Source of the DNA: Paraplanobispora takensis
GTDB taxonomy: Bacteria; Actinomycetota; Actinomycetes; Streptosporangiales; Streptosporangiaceae
Assembly: GCF_016863195.1 (NCBI RefSeq)
Contig: NZ_BOOK01000020.1
Coordinates: 158,068-222,067, forward strand
DNA: 64,000 nt
Reading direction: 5' to 3'
A program made the translations under genes and the position numbers. The notes under the pieces are model-generated. The model was not told the DNA's origin. It worked only from the letters and a program-made list of their open reading frames with translations, and did not search any database. Below, one piece after another: positions 57,214 through 64,000 of this stretch (the first letter of the stretch is position 1; every line of letters starts with the position of its first letter).

Positions 57214-60045
57214 ATGGCAGTGGAGTTCCGGGTGCTCGGCCCCGTAGAGGCAGGCATCACCGACGACGCCGACGGCAGTGCCGGAGGCAGCCTGCTGGAA
57301 CTGGGAACGGCCCGGCAGCGGTGTGTACTGGCGGTACTGCTGGCGGAGGCCAACCGACTGGTACAGACGGAGCAGTTGGTGGACCGGGTGTGGGGTGAAC
57401 AGCCGCCGCAGCAGGCGCGCGGCACCCTGCGCAGCTATGTGTCCCGGCTGCGCACGGCCCTCGCCGGCGTCGGCGAGGTGACGTTGGCACGGCGCCCCGG
57501 CGGCTATCTGCTTGCCGTGGACGAGCTGGCGGTCGATGTGCATCGCTTCCGCCACCTGGCCGTCGAGGCCCGGGCGTCTGAAGGGGCGCGGGCTCTGGCA
57601 CTGTGGGAGCGAACGTTGGAGCTGTGGCGTGGGGAGCCGTTCGCCGGTCTGGACAGCCCGTGGTTGTCCGAGACCCGCGCGCTCTGGGAGCACGAATGGT
57701 TCGCCGCGCAGCTCGACCGGTTCGACGCCGGGTTGCACTGTGGCAGGCATGCCGAGCTCCTCGGACAGCTGACCGCGCTGGCCCGGGCGCACCCGTTGGA
57801 CGAGCGGCTGGCCAGCCAGGTGATGCTCGCGCTGTATCGCAGTGGCCGCCAAGCCGATGCGCTGGATCACTTCCGGCAGATTCGGGAACGGCTGGCGGAG
57901 GAACTGGGAACTGATCCCGGTTCAGCACTGCAACAGCTACACCGTCATATCCTGACCGCCGATCCCGCCACAGCGGGCCCGCCGACCAGCATGACGGGCG
58001 GCCGACCGTCGGTGCCCCGCCAGCTACCGGCGGCGCCCCCGCTGTTCGTGGGACGGGAGAAGGAACTGGCGGAGTTGACTGCGGCCCTGCACGCCCATGT
58101 GGAGACGGGCGCCAAGGTGGTGATCTCGGCGATCGGCGGCGGCGGGGGCATCGGCAAGACCTGGCTGGCCCTGCGCTGGGCGTACCAGCAGACGGCCCGA
58201 TTCCCCGACGGGCAGTTGTACGTCAATCTGCGCGGGTTCGACCCCACCGGCCAGCCGACCACCGTGGAGACGGCGCTGCGGGGTTTCCTGGACGCCCTCG
58301 GCGCGGCTCCGGCGGAGATCCCCGCCGACACCGACACGCAGGCCACGTTGTATCGAAGCCTGGTGGCGGGCAAGCGCCTGCTCATCGTGCTGGACAACGC
58401 CCGCGACACCGGCCAAGTGGTGCCGCTGCTACCGGGCACCCCCACCTGCGCGGTGGTGATCACCAGCCGCAACGCGCTCCCCGCGCTGACCACCACGCAT
58501 GGTGCCCGGCTGCTGCCGCTGGACATCCTCAACCGGGACGAGGCGCGGCGAGTGCTCACCGAACACCTGGGCGCCGAGCGAATCGCCGCCGAACCCGCCG
58601 CCGTCGACGAGCTCCTGCGGCACTGCTCGGGCCTGCCACTGGCCTTGGGGATCGTCGCGGCGCGCGCCGTCATGCACGCCACGCTGCCGCTCACCGTCGT
58701 GGCCGAGGAGCTCCAGCAGGCCGCCGGCCGACTGGACGCCCTCGATGTCGGCGAAGCCGAGCTGAGTCTGCGAACCGTCTTATCCTGGTCCCACCACGCC
58801 CTGTCTTCCGAGGCGGCCGCTCTGTTCGCACTGCTCGGGCTGGCCGTGGGAGCGGACATCAGCCGACAGGCCGTCGCCTCCCTCGCTGCTCTGCCCGTGG
58901 CACGGGTGACGACGGTGCTACGGCAACTGGAGACCGCCCATCTCGTTCTGCAGCACGCCCCGGGCCGCTACCGCATGCACGACCTCGTCCGCCTGTATGC
59001 CGCCGAACTCGCCCAGAGTCTTCCTCCCGCCCGCCGGGAGGAGGCACGCAGCCGACTGGTGGACTTCTACCTGCATACGGCGTTCACCGCGGAGCGACTG
59101 CTGGAGCAGGCTCGCAGGCCCATCGAACTCGGACGGCCGGCGCCGGGGTGTGAGCCTCACGCCCTGGGCGACGTGTCCGCGGCCTCGGCGTGGCTGGATG
59201 CCGAGCACGCCAACCTGCTGGCGGTCCAGCACCTGGCCGTCGAACATGGCTGGCACACCCCGGTGTGGCAACTGGCTTGGTGCCTGACCACCTTCCATTA
59301 CCGGCGCGGCCACCACCAGGACCTCGCCATGTGGCAGGCCGGACTCACCGCCACGCAGCGCCTGGGGGATCCGGCCGCGCAAGCCTTGGCCCATCGGCTT
59401 CTCGGTGGCGCCTACTCAAAAGCGGGGATGCATGCCGAGGCCGTGTCACATTTGACACAAGCTCTCGCCCTGGCCGAACAGGCCGGGGATCTCCTCGTCC
59501 AAGCCCACAATCACTTTGCCCTGGCCACCGCCTGGGAACAGCAGGGGAACAGGCAGCAAGCGCTGACGCACGCGACCTGCGCCCTGCGCCTGAGCAGCGC
59601 TCTCGGCGACCCGGTGTGGGAAGCTCACACGCTCAACGCCGTGGGCTGGTACGAGGCCCACCTGAGCCACTACACGCCAGCGCGCGCCCATTGCGAGCGT
59701 GCCCTGGCGATCTTCGGCTGCCACGGTGACCGCACCGGTGAGGCCGCGGCGCTGAACAGCCTGGGCTTCATCGCCTTCCGCACCGGCTGCTACCACCGGG
59801 CGCTGGACTACTATCAGCGGGTTCTCAGCTTGCGCCGTGACCTGCACGACACCTACCACCAGGCCGACGTCCTGGAGTTCCTCGGTCGGACCCACCAGGC
59901 GCTGGGCGATCTCGATCGAGCCCGTTCCGCCTGGCGGCGTGCGCTGGAGTCGTACAGGACCCAGCGCCGGCTCGAGGATGCCGACCGCGTCCAGCGGTAT
60001 CTGGCCGCCCTCGACGGACAGGTGCCCGCCGTCCCGGGGGAGTGA
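57214..60045 (+). CDS. SARP-family regulator with NB-ARC and TPR domains (AfsR-like)
   Basis: About 943 residues. An OmpR-like winged-helix domain (EFRVLGPVEA start, then TARQRCVLAVLLAEANRLV) and a BTAD bacterial transcriptional-activator domain (to about residue 250) form the SARP part. Next comes an NB-ARC ATPase with P-loop GGGGGIGKTWLALRW (near 307-320) and LLIVLDNARD, then TPR repeats to the end. ATG 57214 is chosen for GGAGG six bases upstream and the family's typical first residues. It converges on the peptide operon, whose promoter carries three heptamers at 11-bp spacing, a SARP-type site, so that operon is its probable target. Confidence 0.9.
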   Translation: MAVEFRVLGPVEAGITDDADGSAGGSLLELGTARQRCVLAVLLAEANRLVQTEQLVDRVWGEQPPQQARGTLRSYVSRLRTALAGVGEVTLARRPGGYLLAVDELAVDVHRFRHLAVEARASEGARALALWERTLELWRGEPFAGLDSPWLSETRALWEHEWFAAQLDRFDAGLHCGRHAELLGQLTALARAHPLDERLASQVMLALYRSGRQADALDHFRQIRERLAEELGTDPGSALQQLHRHILTADPATAGPPTSMTGGRPSVPRQLPAAPPLFVGREKELAELTAALHAHVETGAKVVISAIGGGGGIGKTWLALRWAYQQTARFPDGQLYVNLRGFDPTGQPTTVETALRGFLDALGAAPAEIPADTDTQATLYRSLVAGKRLLIVLDNARDTGQVVPLLPGTPTCAVVITSRNALPALTTTHGARLLPLDILNRDEARRVLTEHLGAERIAAEPAAVDELLRHCSGLPLALGIVAARAVMHATLPLTVVAEELQQAAGRLDALDVGEAELSLRTVLSWSHHALSSEAAALFALLGLAVGADISRQAVASLAALPVARVTTVLRQLETAHLVLQHAPGRYRMHDLVRLYAAELAQSLPPARREEARSRLVDFYLHTAFTAERLLEQARRPIELGRPAPGCEPHALGDVSAASAWLDAEHANLLAVQHLAVEHGWHTPVWQLAWCLTTFHYRRGHHQDLAMWQAGLTATQRLGDPAAQALAHRLLGGAYSKAGMHAEAVSHLTQALALAEQAGDLLVQAHNHFALATAWEQQGNRQQALTHATCALRLSSALGDPVWEAHTLNAVGWYEAHLSHYTPARAHCERALAIFGCHGDRTGEAAALNSLGFIAFRTGCYHRALDYYQRVLSLRRDLHDTYHQADVLEFLGRTHQALGDLDRARSAWRRALESYRTQRRLEDADRVQRYLAALDGQVPAVPGE

Positions 60046-60080
60046 TGAGGTTCCGGTACAGCAAAGCGGCATGGGCTGCA

Positions 60081-60593
60081 TCACAGGCGGCGGATGACCA
60101 CGCCGACGACGCGACTCGTGGGCAGGTAGCCGAAGTGCCGCGAGTCATAGGAGTATGCCGGGTTGTCGCCTTCGACCACGAGCCGGGCCGCCGGGACCAC
60201 CTCGTCGAGCACGGGGAAGCGATCGCGGGGAACGGGGTCCCCGGGCGCCGCCGCGACCCGTTTGACCGCCCAAGGCGGAGCGGTCTCGGGATGAAGCGCC
60301 ACGGAATGGGACACCCCGGAATGGAGCGTCTCTGGGTGGAGCGGCCCGGGATAGGGCGCCTCGGAACGGAGCGCGGCGGGCATGGACAGATCAGGGGCGT
60401 CGATGTAGACGACACTCTGGCCGCCTACCACGCATCCGCCGTCGCGCCTGCGGACCAGCAGCCGCTGACCGTCTCGATAGGTCGGGCTCATGCTCGCACC
60501 GTGAACGGTCACCACCACATAGCGGCCGCGCAGCCGGCCCACCATGCCGCTGGCGAAGGCGACCAGAATCGCCCCGAGGACGAGCGCCGTCAT
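60081..60593 (-). CDS. S26-family signal peptidase, candidate leader peptidase
   Basis: About 170 residues. One N-terminal membrane helix (ALVLGAILVAFASGMVG), then the serine box GASMSPTYRDGQRLLV (Ser34) and the lysine box WAVKRVAAAPGD (Lys111), the catalytic dyad of type I signal peptidases. The C-terminus has VEGDNPAYSYDSRHFGYL. Between the boxes is an unusual His/Pro-rich insert (about residues 78-105). Last gene of the peptide operon, overlapping the ABC exporter stop by ATGA. It probably removes the leader of the cysteine-rich peptide after A-S-A; inferred from position and site. Confidence 0.85.
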   Translation of the reverse strand: MTALVLGAILVAFASGMVGRLRGRYVVVTVHGASMSPTYRDGQRLLVRRRDGGCVVGGQSVVYIDAPDLSMPAALRSEAPYPGPLHPETLHSGVSHSVALHPETAPPWAVKRVAAAPGDPVPRDRFPVLDEVVPAARLVVEGDNPAYSYDSRHFGYLPTSRVVGVVIRRL

Positions 60594-62458
60594 GACCGCT
60601 CCTCCAGCGCCACGAGGTCAGGCTCATCGCCGTACCCGGCGGCCTGGAGCATGAAAAGACGGGCGTAGGTCCCACCGGAGGCGACCAGGTCCCGGTGATC
60701 GCCCACCTCGGTCACCATGCCGTTTTCCAGCACGGCGATGGTGTCGGCCTCGCGGACAGTCCCCAGTCGGTGAGAGATCAGCAGGCTGGTCCGTCCCTCG
60801 CGGACGGCCCTGAGCCGGGTGTGGATCTCGTGCTCGGCCGCCGCGTCCAGCCCCGCGCTCGGCTCGTCCAGGATCATCATGTCCCGCTCTTGCCGCAGGA
60901 AAGCCCGGGCGAGTGCCAGCCGCTGCCACTGACCGCCCGAGAGCACCACACCAGTGTGGAGGTCGTCGTCGGCGACGTCACCGAAGTACATCCGCGACAG
61001 CGTTGTCTCGTAGCCACGCGGCAGCCCCTGCAACGTCTCGTGCATGCCGGCGCGGCGCGCCGCGGTTTCGATGCGCTCATCGTTTCCCAGCGCCGACAGG
61101 TCACCGAGCGCGATGTTGTCGGCCGCACTCATGTCGTAGCTGACGAAATCCTGGAACACCACGCCGAGCCGGGCACGCAGGTCCTCCACGGGCACCTCGC
61201 GCAGGTCCACGCCGTCCCACAGGATCCGGCCCCGGGTCGGGTCGTAAAACCGGCAGAGCAGCTTTACCAGAGTGCTCTTGCCGCTTCCGTTCTGACCGAC
61301 CAACGCCAGCGTGGTACCGCGGTCGATGACCAGGTTCACTCCGCGCAGCACCCAGGGATGCGCGTCGCTGTAGCGGAACCAGACATCGCGCAGCTCGATT
61401 CCGCGACGCAGCGGGGGAAGCGCACGCGGGCGAGCCGGGACCGCCAGATCGGGCTCCGCGTCGGCGACGGCCAGGTAGTGGCCGAACAGCAGGAGTTGCT
61501 GATGTCCCGAGGCGAGGGCGGTGACCAGCCCGTTCACCCCGGCCTGCACGCCGCCGGAGGCGGCCACGAACATCGTCACGTCACCGACCGAGAACCTGCC
61601 CCGGGCCGCCATCAGCACCATCCACAGCAGGCCCGCACCTGACAGGGCGGTCGCCAGCAGCGTCAAAGCACCCTGCACGAGCAGTTCACGCTGGTCGAAC
61701 CGGCGCTGCTCGGCATTTGCCGCCCGTGTCTCACGGTTCATCCTCTCGCGCAGGAAGGCGCCCACCCCGAACAGGCGGATCTCCTTGGCGGTGTCGACCG
61801 TACTGAGCAGGTTGACGTAGAACAGCTCCCTGCGCATGACCGAGTTGACCTTCCACATGACCGACGCGCGCCGGTGGGACAGCCGGCGCTCGACCAGGAA
61901 GGCGGGCACACCGGCCATGACCACACAGGCGGTGAACCACGGGCTGATCACCGCCAGCGAACCGATGAATCCGACCATGGTCACCGTGGAGCGCACGGCC
62001 TGGAATGACGCCTCGATGGCGGGCAGGGTCGCCGACGCGCTCTGCTGGGCCAGGCGCAGCCGGTCGAGAAAGACGGGGTCTTCGAACCTGCCGAGCCCTT
62101 TGAAGGTCTCCACGGCTGCGAACAGCCGGTCCTTGGCCTGAAGGCCCGACCGCCTGCCCATCTCGGCCAGCAGGTAGCCGCCCGCCTGCGGGAGGACCCC
62201 GCCCACCACTCCCAGGGCTGCCGCCCCCACAACCAGCCCCACGACGGGACCGGGCATGCCCGTCTGGGTCAGCCGGTCGAGAACGAGCTTGATCGACCAG
62301 GCCAGGGCCACGGGGCACACGGCGCCGATCACCGTGGTGATCAGGTAGCCGAGGAACGGCAGCGGCGCCGCCGTACAGACCAGCGACATCATGCGCACGG
62401 CGGCCCCCGTCAACGCCCGCGCGCCATGCCGTACGTCTGGATCCACGCTCCCCCTCAC
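60590..62458 (-). CDS. ABC exporter, fused permease and ATPase
   Basis: About 622 residues. Six membrane helices in the first 330 residues, then an ATPase: Walker A ALVGQNGSGKSTLVKLL, Q-loop VFQDFVSYD, signature VLSGGQWQRLALARAF, Walker B MMILDEPSAGLD, and H-loop LLISHRLGTV. All catalytic residues are present. There is no N-terminal C39 peptidase domain, so leader removal must be done by another enzyme, which fits the S26 peptidase next to it. GTG start overlaps the MauD-like stop (GTGA). Probable exporter of the six-cysteine peptide. Confidence 0.9.
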   Translation of the reverse strand: MRGSVDPDVRHGARALTGAAVRMMSLVCTAAPLPFLGYLITTVIGAVCPVALAWSIKLVLDRLTQTGMPGPVVGLVVGAAALGVVGGVLPQAGGYLLAEMGRRSGLQAKDRLFAAVETFKGLGRFEDPVFLDRLRLAQQSASATLPAIEASFQAVRSTVTMVGFIGSLAVISPWFTACVVMAGVPAFLVERRLSHRRASVMWKVNSVMRRELFYVNLLSTVDTAKEIRLFGVGAFLRERMNRETRAANAEQRRFDQRELLVQGALTLLATALSGAGLLWMVLMAARGRFSVGDVTMFVAASGGVQAGVNGLVTALASGHQQLLLFGHYLAVADAEPDLAVPARPRALPPLRRGIELRDVWFRYSDAHPWVLRGVNLVIDRGTTLALVGQNGSGKSTLVKLLCRFYDPTRGRILWDGVDLREVPVEDLRARLGVVFQDFVSYDMSAADNIALGDLSALGNDERIETAARRAGMHETLQGLPRGYETTLSRMYFGDVADDDLHTGVVLSGGQWQRLALARAFLRQERDMMILDEPSAGLDAAAEHEIHTRLRAVREGRTSLLISHRLGTVREADTIAVLENGMVTEVGDHRDLVASGGTYARLFMLQAAGYGDEPDLVALEERS

Positions 62459-62991
62459 GACCGGCTGGCCGTCGGCAGATGGGCGAGATCCAGCGAAGCC
62501 GAGCGCACCGCGCCATCGGAGACGACACAGAAGGCGGGGAAGGCAGAGACGCCGAACAGCTCACGCAGCGACTCGCCTCTCGTCTCGACCACGACCTGCG
62601 CCACCGGACTGAGCATCTCCACCAGGTCGGAGACGTCTGACACCTGGCCGTCGATCACTGCTAGAACACGCTCGCGGTCGGCTCCCCGCGCCCACCGGAC
62701 CACCTCCGGCAGGCGCTCCCGGCAGGTCGTGCACTCGGGAGCCAGGAATATCACGACCGTGCCGTCGAGGAGCCGGTCGTTCGAGAGCCGCCGACCGTCG
62801 GCGGTGGTCACGGTGAACGGTCCGATCTCGTGACCCGGGACGGGTAGGGACGAGCCGAGGTCCCATGGCTGGGGCTGGGCACCTCCGGGCTGCCGGAGCC
62901 GTCGGATGATGCCGAAGGTGAGGAACAGGTTGAGCAGGCACATCACGCCTACCAGGGCAGTGAAGACCGCGAGAGTAGTCAACGAAATCAC
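62455..62991 (-). CDS. MauD/TlpA-like membrane-anchored thioredoxin-fold protein
   Basis: About 178 residues from GTG. One N-terminal membrane anchor (LAVFTALVGVMCLLNLFLTF) and an extracytoplasmic thioredoxin-like domain with active-site APECTTCRERLPEV (Cys87 and Cys90) and a cis-Pro region GVSAFPAFCVV. MauD proteins help form disulfides in the methylamine dehydrogenase light chain. The GTG lies one base after the MauE-like stop, so the two are coupled. It probably oxidises or isomerises disulfides of the exported peptide. A TTG further upstream is unlikely because it lies inside mauE. Confidence 0.8.
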   Translation of the reverse strand: MISLTTLAVFTALVGVMCLLNLFLTFGIIRRLRQPGGAQPQPWDLGSSLPVPGHEIGPFTVTTADGRRLSNDRLLDGTVVIFLAPECTTCRERLPEVVRWARGADRERVLAVIDGQVSDVSDLVEMLSPVAQVVVETRGESLRELFGVSAFPAFCVVSDGAVRSASLDLAHLPTASRS

Positions 62992-62992
62992 C

Positions 62993-63532
62993 TCATCGAG
63001 TCGTAGGGGTCGCGAAGAGCCCGACGATGTCGTCAAGCCGGCTGGTCACCATCGCCGCCACGGCCGCCGCCATGATCACTACGGCCAGGCCGGCCGGATC
63101 GCTTTCCGGCTCGTACGGCAGCGCCAATCCGGCCACAGTCGCGGTGAGCAGCGCGGCGTTGCGGAACAGATGCCGCTTTCCCAGGGGCGTGGCCGAACCG
63201 CCGAAGCACCGGCACGGCGCCCGTACACCCCGACGCAGGGCGAATGCGATCGCGGCGGTGAAGAGCGTCAGCAGGAGCGAGGAGGCGGCCAGCCCGAGCG
63301 GCCACCAGGGCGACACCACGACAAATGGGCAGATCGCCGTTTCGGCCGCGAGAACCGTCGAGGCGACGGCCCGCAGACCGCGCCTGCCGAGTCGCAACCG
63401 GGGCAGTGCCGCCTCCAGAAGCGAGCGCGTCGCCCGCACGAACTCTTCGAACTCCCGGATCTTGCTCGCGGCTGACAGCGCGAAAACGATCCCGATGAAA
63501 AGACGGCAGAAGAGCGGGACGTAGTTCAGCAC
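62993..63532 (-). CDS. MauE/DoxX-like redox membrane protein
   Basis: About 179 residues with four to five membrane segments (YVPLFCRLFIGIVFALSAAS at the N-terminus). The conserved-type motif is PCRCFGG (Cys107 and Cys109), preceded by a membrane-embedded AAETAICPF (Cys68). MauE-type proteins pass reducing or oxidising equivalents to MauD-like thioredoxins, as DsbB does for DsbA. GTG start with GGGAG four bases upstream. Second gene of the peptide operon, after a large stem-loop. Confidence 0.82.
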   Translation of the reverse strand: MLNYVPLFCRLFIGIVFALSAASKIREFEEFVRATRSLLEAALPRLRLGRRGLRAVASTVLAAETAICPFVVVSPWWPLGLAASSLLLTLFTAAIAFALRRGVRAPCRCFGGSATPLGKRHLFRNAALLTATVAGLALPYEPESDPAGLAVVIMAAAVAAMVTSRLDDIVGLFATPTTR

Positions 63533-63542
63533 GGGACTCCCT

Positions 63543-63589
63543 ACGGTGCGGCGTCACCCATGGATCCCCCGTGGGTGACGCCGCACCGT
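63543..63589 (-). terminator. 18-bp stem-loop between peptide gene and maturation genes
   Basis: ACGGTGCGGCGTCACCCA (63543-63560) pairs perfectly with 63572-63589 around an 11-base loop. It begins four bases after the peptide stop codon and ends 11 bases before the mauE-like start. It can act as a partial terminator or RNA stabiliser that makes peptide mRNA more abundant than maturation-gene mRNA, as in many peptide operons. Confidence 0.85.
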
Positions 63590-63592
63590 TCG

Positions 63593-63796
63593 TCAGCAGT
63601 AACCGGACACGTAGCAGTTGGTGCAGGAGTTTCCGCGATCGGTGTCGTACCTCATCACGAGCCTGACGTACCTGCGGTAGGAGTCACTCCAGACGCATCC
63701 GCAAACACGCCAACCGCCACAGGCGGCACTGGCGTTCTCTTCCGGGAGGACCTGCGCGAGCAGGCGGTCGCTGAGCCGACTGACTGCCTTGATCAT
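63593..63796 (-). CDS. precursor of a secreted six-cysteine peptide
   Basis: 67 residues from the ATG complementary to 63794-63796, chosen because GGAGG lies five bases upstream; an ATG four codons earlier overlaps that site. The leader MIKAVSRLSDRLLAQVLPEE is an amphipathic helix. It is followed by NASA and the core, with cysteines at 26, 32, 34, 58, 61 and 67. A-S-A at 22-24 is a signal-peptidase-I type A-x-A site just before the first Cys, giving a predicted 43-residue core, basic and rich in Tyr, Arg and Gly, ending CTNCYVSGYC. First gene of the operon with MauE, MauD, ABC and S26 proteins. Function (antimicrobial, signal or other) unknown. Confidence 0.75.
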   Translation of the reverse strand: MIKAVSRLSDRLLAQVLPEENASAACGGWRVCGCVWSDSYRRYVRLVMRYDTDRGNSCTNCYVSGYC

Positions 63797-63845
63797 GTCT
63801 TCCTCCATCGAGGGGGTGGCTGGCCCCGGTGGCCAGCGGGAGGAG

Positions 63846-63887
63846 ACTATGACTTGCGGCGTTGAAAGATCGTTGAGGATGTGTTGA
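63846..63887 (-). promoter_or_regulatory. SARP-type operator and promoter of the peptide operon
   Basis: On the minus strand three heptamers, TCAACAC (63881-63887), TCAACGA (63870-63876) and TCAACGC (63859-63865), lie exactly 11 bp apart. Seven bases after the last is CATAGT (63846-63851), a -10-like box. Direct heptamers at 11-bp pitch ending about 8 bp before the -10 box are the known binding geometry of SARP activators. The remaining sequence to 64000 shows only a short bulged hairpin near 63957-63977. Confidence 0.8.
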
Positions 63888-64000
63888 CGAGCAGCGTAAG
63901 CCAGCACGATCCCACCGAGCCGTGTCTCGGGCCGAAAGCCACGTTCAAGATCTCCAGAACCCTCTGTAGAGGGGTTCCCCCTTCGCCGCAAGCCCTAGTT

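Noticed and set aside
63593..63796. Lanthipeptide or lasso peptide precursor
   Set aside because: No LanB/C/M/KC/L, lasso cyclase/protease or radical-SAM gene lies nearby; the neighbours are thiol-redox proteins and a signal peptidase, pointing to disulfides instead.

Overview
The window is typical high-GC actinomycete chromosome, with strong G/C at third codon positions, many GTG and TTG starts, abundant one- and two-component regulators, Ser/Thr kinases and secreted enzymes. Gene content (YhgE-type transporter, kinase/DUF3558-like proteins, LAL and SARP regulators, GH8 with a discoidin domain) fits a filamentous actinomycete. Streptosporangiales is a guess; no marker gene here proves it.

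Region by region. 1-6.7 kb: a decayed ATPase remnant, a ketoglutarate-semialdehyde-type dehydrogenase, a class A penicillin-binding protein, and a LacI repressor that appears autoregulated through two operators, followed by aldose 1-epimerase. 6.8-15.6 kb: small conserved protein, GNAT, LysE exporter and LysR regulator, divergent from a cysteine-dioxygenase-like cupin; then an ATPase/YhgE permease/TetR operon and an M20 dipeptidase. 15.9-18.5 kb: class III aminotransferase plus alanine dehydrogenase, a logical pair for deaminating amino donors through alanine. 18.6-30.4 kb: Sel1-repeat protein, TauE/UreH-like transporter fused to a cupredoxin domain, NarL/DesK-type two-component system, gamma-glutamyltransferase, MarR regulator, AhpD-like protein behind a perfect 36-bp palindrome, Baeyer-Villiger-type monooxygenase behind a 19-bp palindrome, SURF1 and small membrane proteins.

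30.5-37.3 kb: four minus-strand genes in which active Ser/Thr kinases alternate with pseudokinases, all ending in a membrane anchor and a related extracytoplasmic domain. 37.4-44.8 kb: leader peptide and GNAT, an OmpR-type regulator with a sensor kinase fused in frame to a DUF4153-like membrane protein, and a secreted GH8 enzyme under a ROK-like palindrome. 45-53.7 kb: D-threonine-aldolase/D-serine-dehydratase-like enzyme, RidA and an unknown protein, then TetR, hydrolase, a second LysE, a LAL regulator and small genes. 53.8-55.5 kb: receiver-only regulator, NlpC/P60 hydrolase, tRNA-Arg(CCG).

The most striking region lies right of the tRNA. A dead IS701-like element (CTAG target duplication, several frameshifts) is followed by a convergent arrangement: a SARP/NB-ARC/TPR regulator facing a minus-strand operon for a 67-residue six-cysteine peptide, a MauE-like membrane protein, a MauD/TlpA-like thioredoxin, an ABC exporter and an S26 signal peptidase. 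The peptide has an A-S-A signal-peptidase-like site just before its cysteine-rich core. Its promoter carries three heptamers at exact 11-bp spacing, the arrangement SARP proteins bind. An 18-bp stem-loop separates peptide gene from maturation genes. I read this as a candidate, probably undescribed, secreted disulfide-rich peptide system; this is inference from sequence.
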